A DNA stretch of 64,000 bases from assembly GCA_965240325.2 (NCBI GenBank), contig OZ251243.1, forward strand, positions 186,001 to 250,000. Reading direction: 5' to 3'. This document shows, piece by piece, positions 24,601-32,866 of the stretch (its first letter is position 1; every line of letters starts with the position of its first letter). The position numbers and the translations under genes were made by a program. The stretch comes from Rebecca billardiae RCC1528 (lineage: Eukaryota; Haptophyta). A model generated the notes under the pieces. That model made no database searches, had not been told where the DNA came from, and saw only the letters and a list, made by a program, of their open reading frames with translations.

Positions 24601-26533
24601 CGCCCGCCTGCACCCGGGGCGGGCGCAGCAGCGCCCGCGCGCGCCGCCGCCGCCGCCGCGCGGCAGGGCGGGCCACGGCGCGCGCGCCCCGCCCGTCCCG
24701 TGCGCGCACCACTTGAGGTTCCCGTCGTCCAGCGCCGTGCACGTGAATTCGAGCCCGACGCTCACGCGCTCGACGGTCCGGCCCGTGCCGAGCAGGACCG
24801 CCGGCAGGAAGTCGCCGAGCTCGTCATTGTCGTCGCCGCGGTCCTGGCTGTCGCCTGTGCCGATCTCGCCGCTTGCCGCCTCGCCCCAGCTGCGGGGCGC
24901 AGCGGCGGCGGGGGCAGCGGCGGCGGGGGCAGCGGCGGGAGCGGCGGCCATGGCGGAGCGCGCGCGCACGGGCGGTCGGGCGGTGGGCGGGCGGCGCTCG
25001 GCGGCGCTCGACGGCGCGCCGCGCCGCAAGTCCGTCCGCGCGGCAGCACGCACCACTTGAGCGCGCCGTTGCTGAGCACGGCGCAGTTGTGCAGCGGGCC
25101 CGAGACGTGCTTCGTCACGTTCAGCCCGGCGCCCAGGTGGAAGACGGGTGCGAGGGCGGGGTCGTCCTCGTCGCTGTTGTCGGACGAGCCGAGCTTGCCC
25201 GATTCGCCCCTGCCCCAGCACTTGAGCCCGCCCGCGCTCAGCCGCGCGCACGTGTGCTCGAGGCCGCACGCCACGTCCGCCACGCCCGCCGCGGCCGTGA
25301 GCGCGAACGGAAGCAGGTCGCCCATGTCGCCGGTATCCTTGCCGTAGTCAGACTTGTCGCCCGTGCCGAGCTGCCCGAACTCGTTCAGGCCCCAGCTGTG
25401 TGTGCGCAGGGGCAGCGGAGGGCGCGCGCGCGCGTTGAGCGGCGGCGCGACGCGCGCGCCGGCCAGCCAGCACGCCAAGCCGCCGAGCGGCCGGTGTGGC
25501 GTGGGCCGCGCGCCGCCGCCGCGCGGCCGCGGGGCGCGCGGCCGCGGGGCGCGCGGCCGCGGGGCGTTTGGGCGCGCGCACCACTTGAGGCTGCCGTCGG
25601 TGAAGACGGCGCATGAGTGGGAGCCGAGGTGCGCGTCGAGCGCGCTGGGCACGAGGCCGGTGCCGAGGCTGATGTGCCCCGTGGGCGTGAGCATGTTCGA
25701 GTTCTGCTCGTTCCCGCACTGCCCCTTGTCACACTTGCCCCAGCACTGGATGCCAGCCGTGCCATTGATCGTGCTCAGAACGCACGTGTGCACTAGCCCG
25801 CACGCGACGGAGACGGGGGTGGAGCCGGCCCCCAGGGCGACCGCGGGCAGCGTGTTGCCCATCGCGCGCCCCGAGCCGTCGCCCGCGTTCGTCTTGTCGC
25901 CCGTGCCCAGCTGGCCTTCGTTGTTCTTGCCCCAGCTGTTGGGCACCGCCGAGCGCGGCGCGCGCGGCGGCCGCAGGCGGCAGAGGCGGCGGTGGCGCGG
26001 GCGCGTGAGCGCGCGCTCGGCGCGGCGCGGCGCGCGCGAGGCGTCGCGCGGGCGCGCGCTCGGCCACGCACGGCCGCCGCCACGCGCGCACGCCGCGCCC
26101 GCACCATCTGACCGTCGCGTCCGAGAGCACCGCGCACGTGTGCTGAGTGCCTGCGCCTAGGCCGGTCACCGTGGTGCCGTCCGGCATGGCCAGGTACGGC
26201 AGGGCGAGGCCGAGCTCACCCGAGTTGTCGCCGATGTCGTCAACTGCATCATACCCGAGCTGTCCGGCCGAGCCGCGGCCGAAGCTGCTCGGCGCGTCGA
26301 GGGTCGCGCGCACGCCGCAGGTGAGGGCGGCGCCGCCGAGCCGGGCGCGCGGCTGGCAGCGCGTGCGCGGCGCACCATTTGACGGCGCCGTTGCCGTAGA
26401 GCACGCAGGTATGCTGTGAGCCCGACACAAGGCCCTCGATCGTGCCCGCGCTGCACGCGCCCAGCAGTGCACCCGGGTGCAGCGCCGGCGCGACGAGCGC
26501 CAAGAGGCCCGCGCCAAGCGCGAGCAGCCCCAT
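5032..26533 (-). CDS. Giant RCC1-propeller / SPPP-stalk / TIG-REJ-GPS polycystin-1-like surface protein
   Basis: Six exons, read on the minus strand, join in frame: 26533-26376, 26284-26105, 25935-25582, 25395-25054, 24889-24710, 24400-5032. They encode 6,860 residues. A signal peptide (MGLLALGAGLLALVAPAL) is followed by a seven-bladed RCC1-type propeller (about 25-430), a Ser/Pro stalk (about 430-4250), three TIG domains (about 4255-4580), a REJ-like region (from about 4700), and a GPS autoproteolysis motif CACTHLTEF near 5685. A first membrane helix lies near 5745, two more near 6040 and 6085, then a Gln run, an EF hand (DASGDWRVDEAE, near 6705) and two final helices near 6775-6815. Helices 2-5 resemble TM2-TM5 of polycystin-1. 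No PLAT domain or pore region is evident. The likely role is a cell-surface adhesion or mechanosensory receptor; this is inference. All exon lengths keep phase, which supports the model. Confidence 0.75.
7018..7047 (-). repeat. CAG/CTG microsatellite encoding polyglutamine
   Basis: A run of CTG on the plus strand reads as about nine consecutive glutamines in the cytoplasmic region of the giant protein, between its third and fourth membrane helices. It is likely length-variable. Confidence 0.85.
7602..7628. repeat. GAGATTGC palindrome inside giant-gene coding sequence
   Basis: Twelve-base arms CCGCAATCTCGT and ACGAGATTGCGG surround a three-base loop, in the cytoplasmic part of the giant protein (peptide AISCDEIA). 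The same GAGATTGC/GCAATCTC core forms palindromes at 48903-48924 and 50826-50843 in another gene. Confidence 0.65.
13150..15870 (-). repeat. 681-bp tandem repeat, four copies, within the stalk
   Basis: A marker TCAGCACGCGG occurs at 13211, 13892, 14573 and 15254, exactly 681 bases apart (227 codons). The copies encode a proline-rich block with recurring PRAEPFPPPSPP and PRSEPLPPPSPP landmarks. Copies differ by only a few bases (for example near 13405 and 15519), so the expansion is recent or homogenised. The period is a whole number of codons, so copy-number change keeps the reading frame. Confidence 0.9.
16025..24318 (-). repeat. 12-bp tandem repeat encoding (Ser-Pro-Pro-Pro)n stalk
   Basis: About 8.3 kb of a 12-base unit (GGCGGCGGGCTC and close variants) encodes nearly uninterrupted SPPP on the minus strand, with periodic extra prolines (SPPPPSPPP). 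Rare substitutions give APPP, TPPP, RPPP, DPPP and LPPP. Such motifs are known hydroxyproline O-arabinosylation and galactosylation sites in algal cell-wall glycoproteins. The repeat is free of stops in several frames on both strands, which creates long spurious ORFs. Confidence 0.9.
24710..26533 (-). other. RCC1-propeller exons with five phase-2 introns
   Basis: Introns at 26285-26375, 25936-26104, 25396-25581, 24890-25053 and 24401-24709 have GTGCG donors and CAG acceptors. Each splits the Cys codon (TG|C) at the blade junction K/R-C-W/F-G. Splicing yields six full blades, typified by WGKNNEGQLGTGDKT and later CGLVHTC, plus an N-terminal half blade ending GNGAVKC and a C-terminal half blade starting FGKGDRGMLG. 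These halves together would close a seventh blade. Two further blade junctions (QCWGKCDKG and KCWGRGESG) have no intron. Confidence 0.8.
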
Positions 26534-26639
26534 ATCGTCGTCGGTTGCGGCAGTGCATACTCATTCTATCCCCATACTGGTACAGTTTATTAAGACGCGG
26601 GCTCTCGCGGGTATTAGGGGCACCAGCCGTGATGAATAA

Positions 26640-28958
26640 TATTGCGTCAGTTTCAGGGTATGACAAGGCCATGAGGCAAGTTGTACATATCTGCTTGAGG
26701 TCGGCGAGCCACACCGCGATCTCGCGCTGGCTCAGCTGCCACAGCGCGTACAGGGTGGGGACACTGGCCTGGCCTGGCGGGGCAGTGCCCCCACCCGGCA
26801 GGGGCACCCCCATGTTTCGCTGTGCCATGGGATGAGCGGCGCGCGCTCCCCATATGTGCTCATGGGCACGGACTGCCCTCCTGCTGTTCGGCATGGCCAG
26901 CGAGCGGATCATCTTCCCCCTCTGTGCGGCTGTGGTGAGGCCTTCGAGGCACTCCGTGCGCCGGTGGGCCCTGCGCAGCTGCAGGATGCGAGTGACGGTG
27001 GCCACCATTCCCCTATACACTCTGTGCATGGTCAGGTGGGACTGTGCCCGGGGGTCCACTGCCCGGTTCTGGGGCCCGCCCACTGGGCGCAGCGGCTCTT
27101 TGGGGGCCTGTGCTGGGTCAGCAGCCCCCACTCCGTCCACAGCGAGGCTGGTAAGCTCTGCGAGCGTGTCAGGGAGGGCCTCCTCTGCCGCTGTGCGTGC
27201 TGCAGCGTCCATGTGCTCGTGGAAGTCAATGAGGTTGTTGTCATTGTACAGAGGGTGCATGGTGCCACTGTCATCCGCTATTCTGGCCAGGGTTTGAGCA
27301 GCGGGGCCGCGGAGGGCCTGTACCACCTTGGCCCTATGCTGTGGGTCCGATGCGCTGAAGTAAAACCGGTGGGGCTGCCAACGCACGTGCACTTTCGGCC
27401 GTCGTATGTGGCCTAGCTTGCTGACAGGTATGTCGGCGATCATGAAGAAATGGGTGCTCCTACCCTCGCCGGTGGTCTGGAGGGGGATGCCGAGCGCTGC
27501 AGCAGGGTCACTGTGCCTGACGTGGCAGGCCAGGTCAGCTCTGTTCGAGAGCATGTACGAGATGCGTGAGGCGGTATTGCCACACACGTGGGTGTACTCA
27601 GTAGCAGGGTCAAAGGTGCCTGGCGGCTTCATGTTGTGCATGCCAGTCAATGACTCCATCAGATTCCGGAAAGCGCACTGCGACTTGTTCTGATGCCTCC
27701 TGCGAGGGTCCAGGGCCACAGCCTCCCCCTGCTCCCAGACGGCGTTTGCATCGCCTGCTGCCATCCGTAGGGCATCTGTGCGCCCAGTGACCATGTCCGA
27801 ATGCATTTCCAGGGTGTGGTGCAGGGCAGGGAGCACCGCGCTGCGCATGGCTGGGTTGCATGGGATATAGAAGCATGTGAGTTGGATGTGGTAGACATCC
27901 CCTGCTGCCGTGGCGAATATCAGGGTGCCCATCAGGAGGTGGCCTGCCACTGACTTGTGCATGGCACCCCCCTGCACTCTGATGTCCAGCTCAGCCATGG
28001 GCCTTGCAGGGTCCCTGCGGACAGCAATGGCTACCCCTTTGCCCGAGCTCTTATGGTGAGCAGGGAGGGGGTCGTGGTATGTGGTGTACCCCTGTAGAAT
28101 GTCTGGTGTGGCCAGGGCCTGCCGCAGGTTTGTCTCCTGTAGCATTACTATGTCCCACTGGTGGTCGTCCAGCAGGGTCTGGAGCATGGCCCTCCTGGAT
28201 AGCTTGGCAATGCCCCCCACGTTGACGGACGCAATGGAGAGGCGCTGCCTGCCTGCACCAGGGCCTGGGTTCTTGGCCTCGCCTTGGCGCTGGCCATCGT
28301 CAGGGTCGCCGACACGCTGGTTGGACGTTGCATCCTCTGCTCGGGTAGGTTCGCAGCACTGAGGCCCAGCCCTGCCTGCTGCCCCTCCACTATGCCCTGC
28401 TGTGTCATGGCAGTGCTTCACACGCAGGTGCCACTTGTGCTTGGGGGGGACATGCATGAGCATGGTAATCAGAAACAAGACAGCCTGCTTATGTGGCGCT
28501 TGCTGACGCCTGCGCCTGGCCGAGGCAGCACCTCTGCAGGCACGCTGCCCGGCAGCTGTCCTGCCATTGCACTGCCCCTGTTGGCGGCAGTGGTGCCACT
28601 GGGGCGCCCTGCCCCACTGCCACTGGGGCTGGGGCAAGGCCAAGCACCTGCGCCTGCGAGTGCGCTTACATGCTCTGCTCCTGGGCAGGCCGACCCATGT
28701 TGTGCCATGCACCAGCATCAGCTCGCGCGGGTGGGCTCTGCGTGCCTGTCGCCAACCTGGGCAGGGAGACTCACCCCGTGCACGCCGGGCCACCTCCGAC
28801 CAGTAGTTGCGGCAGGCTGGCACTGTCGCTGCCTCATCCCGACCGCGCGCAGTGCCAGTGCTGCGCGGCACGGCAGACTGCTTCATGTCACAGCAAACAT
28901 CATCACAGACGACCGCTGCTGTGGCGGGGGGCAGAGTGAGGCGACTGCGTAGTGCCAA
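26640..28958 (-). pseudogene. Endonuclease (EEP-fold) part of retrotransposon ORF2, RT missing
   Basis: The ORF carries GEAKNPGPG, then an endonuclease/exonuclease/phosphatase-like domain: LSIASVNVGGI, IVMLQETNL, KGVAIAVRR, AAGDANAVW. The last two family motifs appear altered: SRISYMLSN stands where SRxD is usual, and STHFFMIADIP where SDH is usual. The protein would nick target DNA to prime reverse transcription in an intact element. Downstream about 260 residues of linker follow, but no RT palm motif. Past about 26600 the open frame continues only as a shadow of the giant gene. The NPGP stretch resembles the end of a 2A-like ribosome-skipping peptide, although the conserved DxE spacing is not matched. 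The 28958 start codon is not established. Confidence 0.65.
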
Positions 28959-29766
28959 GCACCTCAGCCATTATTCCTGCTGAGAGCACGGCCAGTGCTG
29001 GCTGTGCTCGCACGACGACGGTGACGAACGTCGGCCACACTGGGGGGGGCAGGGAGGCCAGGCCCAGCTCAGTCAAGCAGCCAGCAGCCGGCATCCGTGT
29101 GATCTGCATCAACACCAGCAGTGCTGCCACCACAGCGTGGGCCAGCCATACGATCCGGGCAGCGTGGTCGAAAGCGACGGGGCGAGACGAAGTGCCCACC
29201 TCGGCATTTACCTTCTCCGCCGCCTGGTCGCCAGCGAGCACGGTGGCCGTGGAGGCCATGTCGTGCGGCAGCATGCGGCCCGTGTCCTCGGCCATCGCCG
29301 CTGCCGCCCTTCGCATCCTGTCATCGGGGAGAGTAGCGACGGCGTTGCCTTTGGCGCAGTGCACGTGCGCGTTCGGCAAGCCCGGCTCGGCCGATGCCTG
29401 CGCCCCCGCGCCAGGCGTCTTGGCCCGAGCACCAGCACCGGCCCGCTGCGCGCGCGCGCCGCGGCGCCGTTTACCCAGCAACGGAGTATGCTGTGGCGGG
29501 TCTGTCTGAGGTGTGGCATCATCGTCCGCACTCTCATCAGTCGCGAGGCAATGGTATCTCCCTCCGGTACTCATACTTGAAGGCGCATTCATCACAGCAA
29601 TTACTTGCCGGGCCATACCCGCGGCGCCAGGCGGCGCCACAGGTGCTTCGTCATGGGCTCCCCACGAGGCGTGATAGTCATCACCCTGGGGCGCTGCTTT
29701 ACCCACCTTAGGTATCGTTGCACGCTGGCGTTGCCCTCGCCGTCGGGACGAATGTCGGGCTTTCAC
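28903..29766 (-). CDS. Putative retroelement ORF1-type protein, distal part
   Basis: An open frame of 287 codons overlaps the stop of the upstream ORF (29763) and slightly overlaps the endonuclease ORF. The first ATG is at 29616; upstream codons could be used only by read-through or frameshift. It contains a basic Arg/Lys stretch (KRRRGARAQRAGAGARAK) that could bind nucleic acid and a hydrophobic C-terminal region. No zinc knuckle or RRM is recognised. It is assigned to the retroelement only by position and strand. Confidence 0.35.
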   Translation of the reverse strand: MKARHSSRRRGQRQRATIPKVGKAAPQGDDYHASWGAHDEAPVAPPGAAGMARQVIAVMNAPSSMSTGGRYHCLATDESADDDATPQTDPPQHTPLLGKRRRGARAQRAGAGARAKTPGAGAQASAEPGLPNAHVHCAKGNAVATLPDDRMRRAAAAMAEDTGRMLPHDMASTATVLAGDQAAEKVNAEVGTSSRPVAFDHAARIVWLAHAVVAALLVLMQITRMPAAGCLTELGLASLPPPVWPTFVTVVVRAQPALAVLSAGIMAEVLGTTQSPHSAPRHSSGRL

Positions 29767-30518
29767 CAGCCTCCAACCGTCATTTTCGTCGCCTGGCCAG
29801 CTCTCTGAGCACCGAGGATGAGTCTAGCCCGGCCGGTGTCAGCAGGGCTGCGAAAGGCTCCGCAGGCAGCCGGCCAGGCTGGGCACGGCGGGACCGAGGG
29901 CCCGTCCTGAACTAGCGCCACTGTCTGCCCCCGGGCATCGCCTACGACGTAGCCTGTGCACGGCAGCTCATCAGCCAGTGTCTGCTTGCTCGCTGGCAGC
30001 AAGCAGCGGTCATCCAGGCCATATCCACGGTGCGGGTGTCGCAGTAGTAGCTGCGCTGTCCCAGCCCCAGGGGCATGGCAGTCGGGTGTCACACCTAGTA
30101 AGCCGGTGGGGGCTGCACGTTTTAGGCCTGTGTGGGCCGAGGTGGTTTTGCCCCATCGGGCGGTGTTGTGGGCACGCAGGCTCAGCAGGCTGAGCCTGCA
30201 CCCGGAGGACTCGGCGAGCGCGCTGGCGATGGGCCTGGCCGAGGATGTCCGGCTGGCTGTCACTTGCGCCGCCTGCACGTTGGAGCGCGGCAGCACGTTG
30301 GAGGGAGCATGTTGAGGGTCAGACCGTACGCCGTGGCGCCGCTGACCTTGCCCCGTGCCGTCCGTGGGCGGTGGGATCTTGTCAATGTCGAGGTCGTCGA
30401 ATCGCGTCGGCCGCGTGCGCATTGGCGATGCACTCTGCGCGGTGGCAAGCGAGGCTGGTGGAGCGCTCGGCTCGGGGAGGAGAACGGATGGGCAGGCAGG
30501 GCCTCCCCACTCCGTCAT
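29763..30518 (-). CDS. Putative retroelement ORF1-type protein, proximal part
   Basis: An ATG-started frame of 251 codons, rich in Pro, Ala, Arg and Thr, without recognised domain. It ends in an overlap with the next ORF on the same strand, which suggests that both were once one reading frame or are linked by frameshifting. It could equally be an unrelated spurious ORF; codon use is less extreme than in the neighbouring host genes. Confidence 0.3.
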   Translation of the reverse strand: MTEWGGPACPSVLLPEPSAPPASLATAQSASPMRTRPTRFDDLDIDKIPPPTDGTGQGQRRHGVRSDPQHAPSNVLPRSNVQAAQVTASRTSSARPIASALAESSGCRLSLLSLRAHNTARWGKTTSAHTGLKRAAPTGLLGVTPDCHAPGAGTAQLLLRHPHRGYGLDDRCLLPASKQTLADELPCTGYVVGDARGQTVALVQDGPSVPPCPAWPAACGAFRSPADTGRARLILGAQRAGQATKMTVGGW

Positions 30519-30548
30519 GCGCGCCCGCGCAGGTTGTGGGGGTCGTGC

Positions 30549-32114
30549 CTACGCACGCGGCGCCGCCGCCTCGCGCCCTCGGGGGCGAAGCGTGGCCATC
30601 ATGGAACGTAACGACAGTACAGTCAAGGGAGGTCTACTCGCGCCAGCGGCGGTGCCGCGGATGCGCCAGAGCGGGCGTGCGCGCCGTTGGATGGCGCGCG
30701 CGGCCCGCTGGCGTCGTAGCCGCGCGTGAGCGACGGCAAACGCCACGTCTCGCCAGCCCGATTCCGCCTTCGAGGCGCGAGCGACAGCGGAGAGCGCTCG
30801 CAGCTCAGCCGCGGCTGGTGCCTCGAGCAGATGCAGTGGCGGCGCGCGGCTGTGTCGGAGCAGCCAAGCGCGCGCGATGGTCGTCATCGCCACGTCGAGC
30901 AGCGCGACGTCGTCGGTGGAGACGAGCGTGCGAGCGTCGGGCACGCGCAACGCCGAGCACGCGGCGCGCACGCTCGCGACCCACGCCTCGCGTCGTGCGC
31001 CCTCTGCCCCACCACCGTCCGCGAGCTCCACTGCTGCGCGCACACCGTCGAGCGCGCGGCGCTGCTCGGCGATCGCCTTGCGCATGATAGAAGCCTTGTT
31101 GAGGTTGGCTTGGCGCGGTGCGGCCGGACGCTCGCCCGCGCGTGCGCCGGGCGAGGCGCGTGACGGCCGGCTCCGAGATTTGGACCTGCTGCGGCCTCGC
31201 CGCCTGCGCGTGCGCTCCCGGCCGCCGCCACCAAAGATGCGCTGGCGCCCTTGCGCGAACACATGCCGGCCAGCTCCGCTTCGGCGGGCGCGTGCGCGCA
31301 CGCGCTCACGTGCGCGCTGCGCTTGTGCCGCGCGCGCGCGTCGCCTCGCCAGGCGCGCCTCCGTGGCCAGCGCCCGATCGCGTGTGCGCGCGTCCGTGAG
31401 CGCGTGTTGCTGCTCGGCAACGGCACGCCGGCGTGCCACGTCCAGCGCGCGTTGCGCGCGTGCGAGAACGTGATGCATGTGCGCGGGCACGGCGCGTGTG
31501 ACGCGCTCGAGCACAGCAATCTGGGTGCCCGTCTCGTCGGAGGCGTCGACACCCGGCAAATCGAGCCCGCGCGTCGCGCGCGGCTGTCGCCTAGCGGGCA
31601 CCGGGCGGGGACGGCCCTGCGCCTCGCGCAGCGCGCGCCAGACGCACGCACGAGCGTCGGGCATGTGCGCGGGCGTGCGGCGCAGCGCGCGTGTGAACAT
31701 GGCGATGTGCGTCTCCGTCGCGTCGAGGGGGTCGACGCCCGCCATGTGCAGCCCGCGCGTCGCGAGCGGCTCCGTCGGCATCCCGGCCGATTCACGCCGG
31801 ACCACGCCACGTGCGAACGGAATTGCACGCTGGACCTCCTCTCGTGGGCCGTGCATCCACTCTGGGACGCAGGCCGACGTACGGCAAAGAGCTTCGAGGA
31901 CAAGCGCGGCCGGGCTCGGCGGCTTCGGCGGTTTTTCGGCCATCGCGGCCACCGCCGTTGCGCCGGCCAGGGCCGCGAGGGCCACACGTCTCGTCGTCAG
32001 CAAAAACTCGGGGTGCACCGCGGATGCTCGTGGTCGGTTATCGAAACGGCAAGGCGTTCCGCACGGCATAGGATAGCACGAATGGCATATGCGAGTGAGT
32101 ACCTCTCCACACAT
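30549..32114 (-). CDS. Unassigned basic protein with internal repeats and RS-like tract
   Basis: From the first ATG (32114) the frame encodes 521 residues of unknown function. Two repeats are visible, at about residues 110-160 and 165-215: ATRGLHMAGVDPLDATETHI and ATRGLDLPGVDASDETGTQI, each followed by an amphipathic stretch ending PAHM. A weaker third copy precedes them. A middle helical Arg/Ala region (possible coiled coil) leads to a basic serine-arginine tract (RGRSRSKSRSRPSRAS), as found in nuclear or RNA-binding proteins. The C-terminus is helical with an IQ-like AARAIQRRARPLWR. The open frame continues upstream without an ATG, so an upstream exon is possible. It lies next to the retroelement on the same strand and may be host or element derived. 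Confidence 0.45.
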   Translation of the reverse strand: MCGEVLTRICHSCYPMPCGTPCRFDNRPRASAVHPEFLLTTRRVALAALAGATAVAAMAEKPPKPPSPAALVLEALCRTSACVPEWMHGPREEVQRAIPFARGVVRRESAGMPTEPLATRGLHMAGVDPLDATETHIAMFTRALRRTPAHMPDARACVWRALREAQGRPRPVPARRQPRATRGLDLPGVDASDETGTQIAVLERVTRAVPAHMHHVLARAQRALDVARRRAVAEQQHALTDARTRDRALATEARLARRRARAAQAQRARERVRARARRSGAGRHVFAQGRQRIFGGGGRERTRRRRGRSRSKSRSRPSRASPGARAGERPAAPRQANLNKASIMRKAIAEQRRALDGVRAAVELADGGGAEGARREAWVASVRAACSALRVPDARTLVSTDDVALLDVAMTTIARAWLLRHSRAPPLHLLEAPAAAELRALSAVARASKAESGWRDVAFAVAHARLRRQRAARAIQRRARPLWRIRGTAAGASRPPLTVLSLRSMMATLRPRGREAAAPRA

Positions 32115-32866
32115 TCTTGTAGGTTGTCCTAGGAGGACCGTTTGTATGAAAGTAAACGATTTCGCACATACGAAGATTGGACGCCTCGCGCGCGAACAAT
32201 GTCGTATTTGCAAATATGGTAGAGGAGTCGGGGGGGGAGCATCAGGTAAAAGTGTGTTGTGCGTCAGGGTAGTCTGTCATATATCCAGTAACAACAACTT
32301 CAAACGCGTCTCGAAACCCTTGATGACCCTCGAAACTTCTGCGGTTGTGCTCCCGCCTCCACCGGTTAAATCATGGAATGAGATGGGTCCACCCGGGTGG
32401 ACCACGGAGCTCTACTTGGCTCTACCCTCTACTTGAAGGAGAGACCTATTCATCAAACCACTAATCAACCGCAATGTCTTCATGGACATGTATATTGATA
32501 TGTCGTTAGGGCTTAAGGGGAGCCAGGCTGACGACGACGACGACGACGACTCTCGACGCCAAAAATAGCCCGAGCTCGGCGGCGGGCAGACCTGCGCCGT
32601 CCTACCTGTGTCGTTAAATCATAGAATGGGTCCATCGTTAATCAAGCTCGCCTGGCGATTGTCAGTGTGATTAGAGCTTTCATCACCGCTGGATATTGTA
32701 GTCGCTTTGGAACTCATCTGGCCGCTCACAGATCGAGCGGCCGTGAATCGCAACGAGAACCAAGTGCCGAGTGGCGGCTTAGGCTTAGGCTGCAGCCAGC
32801 CGCGAAGAGGGCCCGCCCCCTCTCCACGCAGCGCAAGGGCGCCTAAGCCTCCAGCGAGCGGGCGCG
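32115..32866. other. Intergenic region upstream of the compact REJ/GPS gene
   Basis: Relatively AT-rich, with no coding signal. It contains a (GAC)n run near 32531-32550 and two copies of a TTAAATCAT-GAAT motif, at 32364-32390 and 32605-32633, the latter matching the region before the first gene of the window. The promoter of the downstream gene is probably here. Confidence 0.6.
32605..32633 (+). promoter_or_regulatory. Copy of TTAAATCATAGAAT motif upstream of REJ/GPS gene
   Basis: Contains CCTGTGTCGTTAAATCATAG, matching 1691-1720 except for one base within that stretch. It lies about 230 bases before the ATG at 32867, while the other copy lies about 30 bases before the ATG at 1751, so a fixed-distance promoter element is unlikely. 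Either a regulatory site or a dispersed-repeat remnant. Confidence 0.35.

Larger units (their letters stand above)
26600..30518 (-). mobile_element. Truncated non-LTR (LINE-type) retrotransposon
   Basis: Read on the minus strand, two overlapping small ORFs (30518-29763, 29766-28903) precede a long ORF with an apurinic-endonuclease-like domain, the usual order in LINE-type elements. No reverse transcriptase or RNase H motif follows; the recognisable element fades near 26600-26650, about 70-120 bases upstream of the giant gene's start codon. Base composition is visibly less GC-extreme than in the neighbouring genes. The 5' boundary is uncertain, as no target-site duplication was found. Confidence 0.65.

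Noticed and set aside
16401-24716. Poly-Gly and Ala/Gly ORFs on the + strand
   Set aside because: Antisense translations of the same repeat, which has no stop codons in several frames.
26166-26600. Extension of the retrotransposon ORF into the giant gene
   Set aside because: Past about 26600 the frame is a shadow of the giant gene's first exons, which have a signal peptide and splice sites in another frame.
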